Shown here: piece by piece, positions 1-8,735 of the stretch | Layout: every line of letters begins with the position of its first letter | How positions within the stretch are numbered: the first letter of the stretch is position 1 | Assembly: GCA_900299125.1 (NCBI GenBank) | Contig: OMIR01000041.1 | Span: forward strand, 1 to 35,250 | DNA from: Nitrosopumilales archaeon | Lineage (GTDB): Archaea > Thermoproteota > Nitrososphaeria > Nitrososphaerales > Nitrosopumilaceae | Reading direction: 5' to 3' | DNA length: 35,250 bases | Program-made: the position numbers and the translations under genes | Notes under the pieces: generated by a model | Database searches by the model: none | Seen by the model: the letters and a program-made list of their open reading frames with translations, nothing else | Told to the model about the DNA's origin: nothing

Positions 1-498
1 ATCATAATCCTATTTTTCTGTGCTATCTATTCCACAAGAATCTTCAATGTCTTTCTGCGATTATTCAATAAATTCAATTTCTTTCAAAAGCTTGTAACAC
101 CATTAATGTCACTTCAAGAAACTGTCAAAAAATCTTCCAAAAGCAAAATAGCAGCAACATCGGTGACACTCACTGTTATCTATAGGCTGATTGAGGCATT
201 TGCAATTTACTTTATTCTGTTGGGATTCAATATTGATGTAATACACTATCTGAGCCTAGCAGCAACGTATTCATTCTCAATTATTGTAGGCAACGTTTCA
301 TTTGTACCTGGGGGTCTTGGCGTAACAGAAGGCAGCCTTACTGGATTGCTGTCTTTACAGGGAGTTGAACTCTCTACTGCGATTGGAGTTGCTCTTGTCA
401 TACGACTCTTTACGTTATGGTATGGCGTGATTGTGGGATTTGTTTGTCTGCGTCTGACAACTAGAATCACACCAAATAATTCAAATCCAAAAATCTAA
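1..498 (+). CDS. Flippase-like (UPF0104 / LPG-synthase TM domain) membrane protein, 5'-partial
   Basis: The reading frame is open back to position 1, so the start lies outside the window and the ATG at 106 is internal. The visible 165 residues are strongly hydrophobic with several membrane segments. Near the end they carry a V-P-G-G-L-G-V-T-E-G-S motif followed by a small-residue helix and an A-x-x-x-x-R turn. This is the typical C-terminal signature of the UPF0104/AglD-like family, the lysylphosphatidylglycerol-synthase transmembrane domain. In archaea AglD-type members are linked to the last steps of surface-protein glycosylation and lipid-linked sugar handling. Its stop overlaps by 4 bp the stop of the convergent aminotransferase-fold gene. 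Family assignment is good; the substrate cannot be told. Confidence 0.8.
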   Translation: MIILFFCAIYSTRIFNVFLRLFNKFNFFQKLVTPLMSLQETVKKSSKSKIAATSVTLTVIYRLIEAFAIYFILLGFNIDVIHYLSLAATYSFSIIVGNVSFVPGGLGVTEGSLTGLLSLQGVELSTAIGVALVIRLFTLWYGVIVGFVCLRLTTRITPNNSNPKI

Positions 499-1793
499 TC
501 TGATTTTGTCTTCTTATCCAAAAACCTGATGATGATATCTGCAACATATTTTCTTTTTCTATCATTAATTGCTTGGTGATTGCCAATCAGAAATGAGTTC
601 TTCATGATGTATTGGGAATTTACTAGTTCTCCACTCACTTTGTGATCAATGTGTGTCATTACTGGCTGTCTTACCATATTTCCTGCCATGACAGGCCTAG
701 TTTCTATACCATGTCTCTCTAAATCTCTGACTAGATCGTCTTTGTCAAAGAACTTGTTCTCATTTACAGTAATTGGATATGTCATGTAGACATTTTTGAA
801 TCCAGCAAAATCTGGTGGTAGCATTATGTATTTAGAATACGCAGATAATCGCATCTTCCAATATTTTGCATTTTCTACTCTGATTTTTATTAATGAGTTT
901 AGTTTTTGTATCTGGTGTATGCCAAATGCACCTTGAATCTCAGTTGGCCTGAGGTTGTAACCGATGTTGATGAAAAGAAAACGAGAATCGATTGAGGGAT
1001 ATTTCTTTTTGTATTGTTGCTTATCTGCAAGATCTCTTACCCAACCAAATGCTCTTAGAGCTTTTCCAAGCTCATAGATTTTTTTATTACTAGTGACTAG
1101 CATACCACCTTCCATTGTGGTAATATGATGAGATGCAAAGAAACTAAACGTACCTATGTCTCCAATAGAACCAACTTTTTTCCCAAAATACTCTGCTCCA
1201 TGAGCCTCACATGAATCCTCAATTACGTGCAAGCCATATTTGCCAGCAATTCTTTTGATCTTTTTCATATCTGAAGGAAAACCGAGCAGGTGCACAGGCA
1301 TGATTGCTTTTGTCTTTTTGGTAATTGCCAGTTCTATTTTATCTGCATCAATGTTGTATGTTTGTCTATCTACATCAACAAAAACAGGCTTTGCTCCTAC
1401 ATTTACTATTGGATACACAGTAGTCGCCCATGTTACGGCAGGTGTAATTACCTCGTCGCCTTTTTTTATTCTGTCATTACCGAAAGATGAATTCGAAAGA
1501 ACCGATAATGCAAGTAAATTAGCAGACGAGCCTGAATTAACCATGACTGCATATTTTGTCCCTATGTATTTTGCAAAAGACTCTTCAAATTTTCTAACTT
1601 TATCTCCCATGGTTGTCTTCATTGAAAGCATAGAGTCCAATGCCTCGCATACCTCTTCCCAACCGTATGGTGGTACAGCTAATGGTACATGAGATTTGCT
1701 AGATGAACTATGATCAAGCTGATCAAAATATTGTCTAACAAGTTTTTTTGTGGCATGAAAATAATTGTTTGACAACAATCTGCTATGACGCAA
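495..1793 (-). CDS. DegT/DnrJ-fold PLP enzyme with His for the catalytic Lys: RfbH/ColD-like sugar 3-dehydratase
   Basis: This 432-residue protein has the full DegT/DnrJ/EryC1 fold: a substrate-binding N-terminal stretch, an N-S-G-S-S-A PLP-phosphate motif near residues 86-91, and an I-E-D-S-C-E-A-H-G motif near 191-199. At the Schiff-base lysine position it reads F-F-A-S-H-H-I-T-T (about 218-226), so a His (about 222) replaces Lys. That replacement defines the 3-dehydratase branch (RfbH/E1 of ascarylose and tyvelose pathways, ColD of colitose) rather than true aminotransferases. Only two cysteines are present (about 49 and 195), so the four-Cys Fe-S motif of E1 is absent, which fits ColD better. 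It starts with TTG at 1793; no ATG lies near the N-terminus. It is divergent from a sugar SDR and near a GDP-fucose-synthase-like gene, suggesting 3-deoxygenation of a 4-keto-6-deoxyhexose. Confidence 0.85.
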   Translation of the reverse strand: MRHSRLLSNNYFHATKKLVRQYFDQLDHSSSSKSHVPLAVPPYGWEEVCEALDSMLSMKTTMGDKVRKFEESFAKYIGTKYAVMVNSGSSANLLALSVLSNSSFGNDRIKKGDEVITPAVTWATTVYPIVNVGAKPVFVDVDRQTYNIDADKIELAITKKTKAIMPVHLLGFPSDMKKIKRIAGKYGLHVIEDSCEAHGAEYFGKKVGSIGDIGTFSFFASHHITTMEGGMLVTSNKKIYELGKALRAFGWVRDLADKQQYKKKYPSIDSRFLFINIGYNLRPTEIQGAFGIHQIQKLNSLIKIRVENAKYWKMRLSAYSKYIMLPPDFAGFKNVYMTYPITVNENKFFDKDDLVRDLERHGIETRPVMAGNMVRQPVMTHIDHKVSGELVNSQYIMKNSFLIGNHQAINDRKRKYVADIIIRFLDKKTKSD

Positions 1794-1840
1794 AACTACT
1801 TTTATCTATATCTTAGCCTAATTTTACACTCGTAATTGTA

Positions 1841-1846
1841 TTTATA
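1841..1846 (+). promoter_or_regulatory. TATA box (TTTATA) for the SDR gene at 1867
   Basis: TTTATA is centred about 26 nt before the GTG at 1867 and the TTG at 1870. That is the canonical archaeal TATA-to-start spacing and predicts a leaderless transcript beginning at the start codon. It lies in the 73-bp divergent gap shared with the minus-strand 3-dehydratase gene. Confidence 0.55.
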
Positions 1847-1866
1847 CGGGCGAATACCGTTCTGAC

Positions 1867-2895
1867 GTGTTGTCATCTAACAACCAATTTTCTGCACTGA
1901 AAAACAAGCAGGTGCTTCTTACTGGAGGGTGTGGTTTCATAGGTTCGGAAATTACAAAACAGCTTTCAAAGGCAGGTGCTAAAATTACAATTATAGATAA
2001 TCTTTCATCAGGAAAAGAACGTCACATTCGAGGACTAAAAGGAATCACTCTTCTAAAGGGAGACCTATCAGACACAAATCTGGTAAAAAAAGCAGTAAAA
2101 AATCAAGAATATATCATACATTTAGCTGCATTACCGTTCATTCCAGATTCATATCACTACCCAATGGAGTTCTTTGAAGTCAATGTCAACGCTACAATCA
2201 ATTTAGCACTTGCAGCTATCAAAGAAAAAAAGGTCAAAAGATTTGTTCACATATCGTCAAGTGAGATCTATGGAAGTTCGCGTTATTCCCCAATGGACGA
2301 AAATCACCCAACCACTCCTCATTCTACATATGCTGTAAGTAAGCTCGCTGGAGAGAGAGTAGTCTACACATTACACAAGGAACATGAATTGCCTGTAGTA
2401 ATCATACGACCATTCAATTCATTTGGACCAAACATTACTCAACCATACATAATTCCAGAAATTATTGGCCAAATACTCAAGGGTAGAAAAGAACTTACAC
2501 TTGGAAATATTCACAGTAAGCGAGATCTCACGTTTGTCTCAGATACTGCACGCGGAATAATCTTACCTCTGATTACAGATGGTGTTATAGGTGAGACAAT
2601 AAATGTTGGCAGTGAAAGAGCAGTAGCTATCAAAGATCTTGTAAAAATAATCTCAGAGTTGATGTCTAAAGATGTTCAGATAAAGATTGATGCATCTAGA
2701 TTCAGACCATATGATGTTGATTCACTCATATGCGATTATGGAAGAGCAAACCGACTACTTGGTTGGAAACCTGAGGTAAGCATTGCGGATGGCCTAAAAA
2801 TGACAATCAAGTGGATGGTGAACAACAAAATTGAATTAACATCATTTAAAGGATGGACATCATCCTACAGAAAAGATCATAATGACAAAACCTAG
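1867..2895 (+). CDS. Extended SDR nucleotide-sugar 4,6-dehydratase/epimerase, LegB-like
   Basis: This is a 342-residue extended short-chain dehydrogenase. The Rossmann motif T-G-G-C-G-F-I-G lies at 19-26. An S-S-S-E-I-Y-G active-site loop lies near 130-136, and the catalytic Y-x-x-x-K is Y155/K159. The segment I-P-D-S-Y near 92-96, the R-P-F-N-S-F-G-P motif, the R-D-L-T-F-V motif and an L-G-W-K-P end motif all resemble the LegB/GDP-sugar 4,6-dehydratase group, though a 4-epimerase cannot be excluded. The GTG start is favoured by the TATA box 26 nt upstream; no ATG is available before residue 100. Its 3' end overlaps the next SDR gene by 14 bp, so the two are surely co-transcribed. Likely role: supplying a 4-keto-6-deoxy intermediate. 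Confidence 0.75.
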   Translation: MLSSNNQFSALKNKQVLLTGGCGFIGSEITKQLSKAGAKITIIDNLSSGKERHIRGLKGITLLKGDLSDTNLVKKAVKNQEYIIHLAALPFIPDSYHYPMEFFEVNVNATINLALAAIKEKKVKRFVHISSSEIYGSSRYSPMDENHPTTPHSTYAVSKLAGERVVYTLHKEHELPVVIIRPFNSFGPNITQPYIIPEIIGQILKGRKELTLGNIHSKRDLTFVSDTARGIILPLITDGVIGETINVGSERAVAIKDLVKIISELMSKDVQIKIDASRFRPYDVDSLICDYGRANRLLGWKPEVSIADGLKMTIKWMVNNKIELTSFKGWTSSYRKDHNDKT

Positions 2896-3850
2896 CGATT
2901 TTATCGACTGGAATACCAAAACTATACTAGTAACTGGCGGCCATGGCTTCCTCGGCCGTTATGTGGTAGAACAATTAAAGAAAAAAGGAGCTACAAACAT
3001 TCTCGTTCCATCTTCTAAGGATTATGACTTACGAAATAATGAAAATTGCAAGAAGTTAGTTCATAATGTGAACATCGTTTTTCATCTAGCTGCTCGAGTT
3101 GGAGGAATTGCCCTGATGCAAGAAAAACCGGCGGATATATTTTATGATAACATAATGATGGGCACACAATTAATCCATGAAGCAAAAGAGGCCAAAGTGG
3201 AAAAATTCGTAGCTCTTGGAACCGTTTGTAGCTATCCAAAATTTGCCCAACTTCCGTTTACAGAAGATGCAATTTGGGAAGGCTATCCAGAAGAAACAAA
3301 CGCTGCATACGGTCTTGCCAAGAAAATGATGATTGTCCAATCGCAATCATATCGTCAACAATATAATTTCAAATCTATATCTCTTGTACCTACCAATCTT
3401 TATGGTCCAGGAGATAATTTTGATCCTGTAATGTCTCATGTTATACCTGCGTTAATTTTGAAAATATCTAATGCAAAAAAATCAAATCAGAATTCAATAA
3501 CAATGTGGGGTAATGGATCACCTACAAGGGACTTTCTATATGTGGAAGATGCAGCAAGAGGCATAGTTCTTGCAGCTGAAAAATACGATGAACCTGAACC
3601 AATGAATCTGGGCTCAGAAGAAGAGATCTCAATTAAAGATCTTGTATCTTTAATCTCGGAATTGATGAATTTTCAGGGGGATATAATTTGGGATACAACA
3701 AAACCGAATGGACAGCCACGAAGATGCGTTAGTAATAAAAAAGCAGAGCAAAAAATTGGCTTTAAACCGCAAATAAAACTAAGGAAAGGACTACAAAATA
3801 CCATAGATTGGTTTACTAAACAACAAGCAAGCGGATTGTTGCAATATTGA
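2882..3850 (+). CDS. GDP-L-fucose synthase-type epimerase/reductase (Fcl/ColC family)
   Basis: The length (322 aa) is normal for GDP-L-fucose synthase. Seen in order: T-G-G-H-G-F-L-G NADP-binding loop (18-25), H-L-A-A-R-V-G-G-I (68-76), G-T-V-C-S-Y-P (113-119, with the family's epimerase Cys), Y143/K147, P-T-N-L-Y-G-P, and S-H-V-I-P-A-L-I carrying the family's epimerase His. These are the diagnostic motifs of the family that converts GDP-4-keto-6-deoxymannose to GDP-L-fucose. GDP-colitose synthase (ColC) belongs to the same family. The ATG lies inside the preceding gene (14-bp overlap), implying translational coupling. With the neighbouring His-type 3-dehydratase, a 3,6-dideoxy product such as colitose is possible. 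The exact product is inference. Confidence 0.85.
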   Translation: MTKPSDFIDWNTKTILVTGGHGFLGRYVVEQLKKKGATNILVPSSKDYDLRNNENCKKLVHNVNIVFHLAARVGGIALMQEKPADIFYDNIMMGTQLIHEAKEAKVEKFVALGTVCSYPKFAQLPFTEDAIWEGYPEETNAAYGLAKKMMIVQSQSYRQQYNFKSISLVPTNLYGPGDNFDPVMSHVIPALILKISNAKKSNQNSITMWGNGSPTRDFLYVEDAARGIVLAAEKYDEPEPMNLGSEEEISIKDLVSLISELMNFQGDIIWDTTKPNGQPRRCVSNKKAEQKIGFKPQIKLRKGLQNTIDWFTKQQASGLLQY

Positions 3851-3860
3851 ACCAATAATT

Positions 3861-3870
3861 GATATATACA
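3861..3870 (+). promoter_or_regulatory. TATA-like element upstream of the GT2 gene at 3892
   Basis: GATATATACA is centred about 26 nt before the ATG at 3892, the spacing expected for an archaeal leaderless transcript. Only 41 bp separate this start from the previous stop. Confidence 0.45.
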
Positions 3871-3891
3871 GAATAAAATTTTTGACAGCTA

Positions 3892-4563
3892 ATGTCTACA
3901 GATCTAATAGTTCTCACATTAAACGAAATAGATGGCTTCAAGAAACTAATGCCTCAGGTAAAAAGAGAATGGGTTAATGATATCATCGTAGTTGATGGTG
4001 GCTCAACTGATGGCACAATCGAAGAGGCACAAAAAATGGGGTTCAAAATAATAATACAAAAAATCAAAGGACATGGTGGAGCCATTTTAGAAGGATTTAA
4101 TGCAAGTACTGCTGATAATATTTTGATTTTTGGCCCAGATGGAAATCACTTACCGGATGAAATTCCCCAATTGATTGAAAAAATGAAAGAAGGTTATGAT
4201 CAAGTTGTAATTACACGATTTGGAGTAGGTTCTGTAAATCTAGACGCAGGAACTCTTGACAGATTTGGAAATAGATTGTTTGCATTTCTATCTAATATTC
4301 TCTTTGGAGGACATTTCACTGACACCTTAAATGAAAGTAGAATTATCTCTCGTAAAGCAATGGAAGAACTAAAGTTTGATGCAACAAAGTTCAGCTCAAC
4401 TCAACAAATGAGTATAAGAGGCCTCAAAAAACGACAGAAAATTTTTGAAATAATAGGTAATGAAGGTGAACGGATAGGAGGAAAAAGAAAAATGCGCTCA
4501 TTCAGAGTGGGTAAAGAACTTAGCTTGCAGATAATCAAGGAGTTTGTCTTTTGGAAGTATTGA
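3892..4563 (+). CDS. GT2-family glycosyltransferase, polyprenyl-phosphate sugar transferase type
   Basis: This compact 223-residue GT-A protein has the length of a soluble dolichyl-phosphate-mannose-synthase-like enzyme. It opens with a T-L-N-E strand, then V-V-D-G-G-S-T-D-G-T at 34-43. The usual D-A-D-G-Q-H metal motif is instead G-P-D-G-N-H near 81-86, a known variant in which the first Asp is lost. No membrane helices follow. The stop overlaps the start of the next gene, a large GT39-type membrane transferase, by 13 bp. That arrangement suggests this enzyme charges the polyprenyl-phosphate carrier that the membrane enzyme uses (inference from context). Confidence 0.8.
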   Translation: MSTDLIVLTLNEIDGFKKLMPQVKREWVNDIIVVDGGSTDGTIEEAQKMGFKIIIQKIKGHGGAILEGFNASTADNILIFGPDGNHLPDEIPQLIEKMKEGYDQVVITRFGVGSVNLDAGTLDRFGNRLFAFLSNILFGGHFTDTLNESRIISRKAMEELKFDATKFSSTQQMSIRGLKKRQKIFEIIGNEGERIGGKRKMRSFRVGKELSLQIIKEFVFWKY

Positions 4564-6176
4564 CTGCAAATCTCTCCCGTAAACAAGTAATATTTTGTCT
4601 AATTGTAATATGTACAATATCATTAGCACTCAAACTATCACTGGTAAACTTTGCTTCTGTTCCGAACCAAGATACATTTGGCTACATTTTAAATGCAATA
4701 TCGATTATCCATGGAGATTTTAGTGAGCCTCCGCGAAAGACTCTTGGGTGGTCATTTTTTGCAACACCGTTTCTGTTCTTAGTGAATTCCGATCATTTCA
4801 TTGATTATGTTAATGTATTCAGGAGTCTAAGTATCGGAGTCTCAGTTATTACGATTCCTCTTGCGTATGCCTTATCTAGAAAATATTTTGAGACAAAATA
4901 TTCTCTTGTGGCCACTAGCTTTTTCGCATTTGAACCTCATCTGAGCTCTATTGCAGGACAAGGCCTCTCGGAACCTCTATACATTTTGTTCTGCGTTATA
5001 GCATTTTACTTTATTTTACATGGTAATAGGCTCAGTTATTTTGCATTTGCCTTTGCTGCGCTTTTGTGGTGGGTAAGATGGCCTGGAATCATAGTTTTCT
5101 TTGCAATATCAATTATCTATTTTATCAACAACAGAAAATCTCCAAAACTAGTTCAAAAATATCTACTCTGTACCATGTTGTTCCTAGTGATCGTGTCTCC
5201 TATGCTAATACATAGATATGAGCAATATGGTGATCCACTACATTTCTCGTTATCTGACAACTTCTTTACTGGGGATTATGGTAAGCTACTTGCAGAAAAT
5301 ACCAAATCAACAAAATATTCTGTGAGTGATTATATTGCAGAAAATGGAATTGGGCAATTCATTAGCAAATTTGTTCTAACTGGAATATACAATATTTTAG
5401 AGCAGATATTCAGAATATCTTTTCCATATCTGATAGTACTCTTGCCATTTGGCATCTTGTTTTCATTTAGAGCATTTGATCAAAATGCAAAATATATACG
5501 TGCTAACTGGATTTTAATTTTAGTAACACTAGCATCTTCTCTAATATCGTTTTCATTAATCCCAGAAAGAAGGTTTCTTTACTATTTGTACCCGTTTCTG
5601 ATAATATTTGCAGTTATGACAATAGAGCGTGTCATAAAGTACGGCCTGAGCACGTTTTCGTTTTCAGAGAGAAAAAAGAACATTACAATTCTTGCTGTAG
5701 TTGCAACTATATTGATTTTGTCAATAGGATTTGCTCAAAGATTTGCACCTGATGTTTTGGCCGAAGATGAAAAAATACAGTTTACAAAATATCTGATTAC
5801 TAATTTTGATAAAGGAAAAATATTGCTCAGCAATGAAGACTGGAAATATGGAACGTTTCTCAATGTCGACAATCCAAAATTTTTCCAAAATTTCACAATC
5901 AACTATAATGAGCAAAACTCAATGAACAAAGTGATTAGTACTCAATTCATCAGTTTACATGCAAAATCTGTTTCAGATTTGATGCTTGTTGGTCAACAAT
6001 ATGATTTGAAATATCTAGTTTTGATAGATGATGATTATTCGATCTGGTACAGTTACCTTAAAGATGTATATGACAATGAATCTAGTTACCCGTATCTGAC
6101 AAAAATCTATGATTCATCCGAGATGGGGCTTCAGAAATTCCGAGCGAAAGTATTTGAAATTAATTATAGAAAATAA
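4551..6176 (+). CDS. GT39/PMT-like integral membrane glycosyltransferase
   Basis: This is a 541-residue polytopic protein. After a hydrophobic segment near 12-30, a first extracytoplasmic loop carries the acidic N-Q-D-T-F-G-Y motif near 39-45, the position of the catalytic Asp in PMT/ArnT-type GT-C transferases. About ten more membrane helices follow up to residue 395, then a roughly 145-residue soluble C-terminal domain. Such enzymes use polyprenyl-phosphate sugars outside the membrane. The TTG start at 4551 overlaps the preceding GT2 gene by 13 bp; no ATG is nearby. It is clearly paralogous to the convergent gene at 6201-7763: both share the acidic loop, an F-x-P-H/R motif, and a C-terminal Y-P-Y-L-x-x-x-D-S-x-E-x-G motif. 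The acceptor is unknown. Confidence 0.8.
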   Translation: MEVLTANLSRKQVIFCLIVICTISLALKLSLVNFASVPNQDTFGYILNAISIIHGDFSEPPRKTLGWSFFATPFLFLVNSDHFIDYVNVFRSLSIGVSVITIPLAYALSRKYFETKYSLVATSFFAFEPHLSSIAGQGLSEPLYILFCVIAFYFILHGNRLSYFAFAFAALLWWVRWPGIIVFFAISIIYFINNRKSPKLVQKYLLCTMLFLVIVSPMLIHRYEQYGDPLHFSLSDNFFTGDYGKLLAENTKSTKYSVSDYIAENGIGQFISKFVLTGIYNILEQIFRISFPYLIVLLPFGILFSFRAFDQNAKYIRANWILILVTLASSLISFSLIPERRFLYYLYPFLIIFAVMTIERVIKYGLSTFSFSERKKNITILAVVATILILSIGFAQRFAPDVLAEDEKIQFTKYLITNFDKGKILLSNEDWKYGTFLNVDNPKFFQNFTINYNEQNSMNKVISTQFISLHAKSVSDLMLVGQQYDLKYLVLIDDDYSIWYSYLKDVYDNESSYPYLTKIYDSSEMGLQKFRAKVFEINYRK

Positions 6177-6200
6177 CAGTCTATTGGTTTCATATGAATC

Positions 6201-7763
6201 TCAATTCTGTGACATACTTGTTGATTGAACTTTATATTCCACAAATTTTTCATAATCAATTTTGTAAATTATCATGTGATATCTATAGCCTAATTCGGTA
6301 GAATCAAACTCTTTTATGAGATAAGGGTATTCTCGTTTATTATAATACACATCATTCAAAAAGGTCGGCCTGCTTTCAGCACCATCTAGTACTAGATGAT
6401 CCAAACGATTATTGGAACTTTCAATGAATTTTTCAAGTGAATCAAAACCTTCTACTGGAATGAACTCCGGCCCAAATTTTGTACCGTTGAATACTGTTGG
6501 AAGTCCTTGCATGTCTACTGGAAGGCGTGTGTATTTTGTTTCTGGATAATAATCATTAGTAACTTTAGTTATTCTGGAAATATGTTTGGAAATCTCATAG
6601 GCTTCTCGTTCATGATCATAATTGATTTTTTTGTAATCAAGAAAGCCTAAAGATGCTATAATTATACCGCATATTATTGCAGTCAAAATAATGTTCTTAC
6701 CGTTATTCTTATCAAGTAATCTCTCAATAGCAAATGACGAAAACACACAAAGTATCGGAAATACGATGAACAGGTATCTTAGCTCTCTAATGTCTCTGCT
6801 GTATGCGTATAATGCAGGAATCAACATCATAAGAAGCATGAATATAATTGCAGCATGTTTTTGTTCTTTTTTTCTTACAAAATAAAAAACTCCAATGGGA
6901 ACAAAAAATATGAAGATTGGAATTAATATCCAACCCAGTGATTTTGTCAGATTGATAAATCCATTAAGTATGAAGTTTATTCCGCCATTTTCCCCGTTTT
7001 CTTTGATTAGAATATCTGCAGCCACTGCTCCACCAACGACTTGACTTGTTAAGCCATCATTACCGATACTTGTTGTTCTAAAATACGACACTGGGCCAAT
7101 GATGGCAAGTACAATTACAACCACAAAACAACATTTCAAAATTATCTTGGGCTCCTTTCTAAATCGGATGATAAACATCACGGAGAATGGAATTAGTAGC
7201 AAAAGTCCTTCATATCTTATCAATGATGATAATGCGGCAATACTGAATGCGATATATGTGGTTCTGATGTTATTTGAAAAAAATAAGGCCAGAGCCACTG
7301 CGCTAAGTAAAATAAATAATGGTTGTGTATCGCCCTGAATTGAGTTTTGTATAATTCTCGGATCAAAAACAAATAATGCCGCTCCTAACAAACAATATTT
7401 CTTTTCAACAAATCTCTTACACAAAAAATAAACTGGAACAACAGTCACAATAGATAATGTAATGGAAATGTATCGTTGCAGATCCATATAGTCTAGTAAA
7501 TTACTTGAATGAAACATGGAAAAGAAAAATGAAACAAAGACTGGCCATCCGTTATTTGGAAAGTGATATCCTGCAGGCAGCTCGCCTAATATGCTTACAT
7601 CATTTGCATAAAAAAAGTAAGATAGTGTGTCAAGTGAGAGTGGAATTCCGTGGGGGAAATAATAGAATCTGATAACTACGGCTACAAAACAGACTGCAGC
7701 TAGAAAAAATATAGTATTATTTGTAAATCGAGATATTTTATTATCTAAAATCTGATACGACAT
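6201..7763 (-). CDS. GT39/PMT-like integral membrane glycosyltransferase (paralogue of 4551-6176)
   Basis: The 520-residue polytopic protein has the same architecture as its convergent neighbour: an N-terminal helix near 17-32, a first loop with S-L-D-T-L-S-Y near 43-49, about ten further helices to near residue 365, and a C-terminal soluble domain ending in Y-P-Y-L-I-K-E-F-D-S-T-E-L-G-Y. These features fit a polyprenyl-phosphate-sugar-dependent GT-C enzyme. It starts with ATG 12 bp after the stop of the GT2 gene at 7776-8684, so carrier charging and membrane transfer are again paired in one operon, mirroring the pair at 3892-6176. Donor and acceptor are not predictable from sequence. Confidence 0.8.
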   Translation of the reverse strand: MSYQILDNKISRFTNNTIFFLAAVCFVAVVIRFYYFPHGIPLSLDTLSYFFYANDVSILGELPAGYHFPNNGWPVFVSFFFSMFHSSNLLDYMDLQRYISITLSIVTVVPVYFLCKRFVEKKYCLLGAALFVFDPRIIQNSIQGDTQPLFILLSAVALALFFSNNIRTTYIAFSIAALSSLIRYEGLLLLIPFSVMFIIRFRKEPKIILKCCFVVVIVLAIIGPVSYFRTTSIGNDGLTSQVVGGAVAADILIKENGENGGINFILNGFINLTKSLGWILIPIFIFFVPIGVFYFVRKKEQKHAAIIFMLLMMLIPALYAYSRDIRELRYLFIVFPILCVFSSFAIERLLDKNNGKNIILTAIICGIIIASLGFLDYKKINYDHEREAYEISKHISRITKVTNDYYPETKYTRLPVDMQGLPTVFNGTKFGPEFIPVEGFDSLEKFIESSNNRLDHLVLDGAESRPTFLNDVYYNKREYPYLIKEFDSTELGYRYHMIIYKIDYEKFVEYKVQSTSMSQN

Positions 7764-7775
7764 GTTTGCATCATA

Positions 7776-8684
7776 CTACGAACGAGATTCGCGTACTACG
7801 TTCACTAGCGAAAACAGTATTATCGCAGTCATAATCAACATTATCCCAATCAGTGTTGACGCAAAGCCAATTAGAGCAACATTGGTCAGAATGGTTCTAG
7901 ATTCAGAAAACACTTGGATTGCCCAAATTATGAAAAATAATCCAATCCCCAAGAATACTAATCCTGGAATACCGTAAAATTTCAGAGGATGTTCTATTGA
8001 AATAAACTTCATTGTGCTTAAAACTACTGATAATCCATGAGACACGGGATTGTGAGTAGATGTATCTCCTTTGTATAACACTATAATTGGAACCTCTACA
8101 ATTCCGAATTTTTTCTTACTAGCTTTGATCAGAATCTCAGTTGATACTCCCATTCCATGTTCAAATGGAATTATGTCCTTTAGTGTAGATTTACCGTATG
8201 CTCTGAAACCACTTTGCGAATCTGTAATCTTTGTGTCTGTTGAAAGATTTGTTAAACTGGTAATGGTTTTGATTCCGACTTTTCTATATGTAGGAACATT
8301 TTTTTTACCATCGTCTAAGAACCTGGATCCTATTACAATATCTGCCTTATTTTGTAATATTGGTTCTACTACTGTTTTTATATCTTCTACCCGGTGCTGG
8401 CCATCTGCATCAAATGTCACTAAAATATCCGCATCAATCTCAATTCCTTTACTCAGTATCGATCTTATAGCAGCACCATATCCAAAGTTCTTTTCATGAT
8501 TAATCACAACAGCACCAAGATTTTTTGCAATTTCACCAGTAGAATCAGACGAGCCGTCATTGCACACAATTATTTTGCCAGTAATTTGTTTAAGCTTTAG
8601 TAATAACGAAGCAATGTTTTTTTCTTCATTATATGCTGGTATGCCAATAACTATGTCCATTTTTCTTTCCTTACCATTAACCAT
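7776..8684 (-). CDS. GT2-family polyprenyl-phosphate glycosyltransferase with C-terminal TM helices (GtrB/DPM1-like)
   Basis: The 302-residue protein carries a GT-A domain with I-G-I-P-A-Y-N-E-E at 13-21, N-D-G-S-S-D-S-T at 42-49, and a full metal motif F-D-A-D-G-Q-H near 91-97. G-S-R-F and Q-S-G-F-R-A motifs follow. Two hydrophobic helices close the protein, near 240-261 and 268-292, as in GtrB-type bactoprenol glucosyltransferases. The call starts at the ATG at 8684, but Met9 (position 8660) fits family alignments better. A TATA-like TTTTATA near 8697-8704 would place the transcript start between the two. It sits directly upstream of a GT39-type membrane transferase. Confidence 0.85.
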   Translation of the reverse strand: MVNGKERKMDIVIGIPAYNEEKNIASLLLKLKQITGKIIVCNDGSSDSTGEIAKNLGAVVINHEKNFGYGAAIRSILSKGIEIDADILVTFDADGQHRVEDIKTVVEPILQNKADIVIGSRFLDDGKKNVPTYRKVGIKTITSLTNLSTDTKITDSQSGFRAYGKSTLKDIIPFEHGMGVSTEILIKASKKKFGIVEVPIIVLYKGDTSTHNPVSHGLSVVLSTMKFISIEHPLKFYGIPGLVFLGIGLFFIIWAIQVFSESRTILTNVALIGFASTLIGIMLIMTAIILFSLVNVVRESRS

Positions 8685-8735
8685 TTTTTTTAAGTGTATA
8701 AAATCTACTATTCAAAAACACATACATCATTCGTG

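Noticed and set aside
1240-1692. A 150-codon plus-strand open frame
   Set aside because: It lies entirely antisense to the 3-dehydratase gene, and its hydrophobic translation looks like a shadow of that gene.
8071-8499. A 142-codon plus-strand frame
   Set aside because: It is antisense to the well-supported GT2 gene at 7776-8684 and has no recognisable motif.
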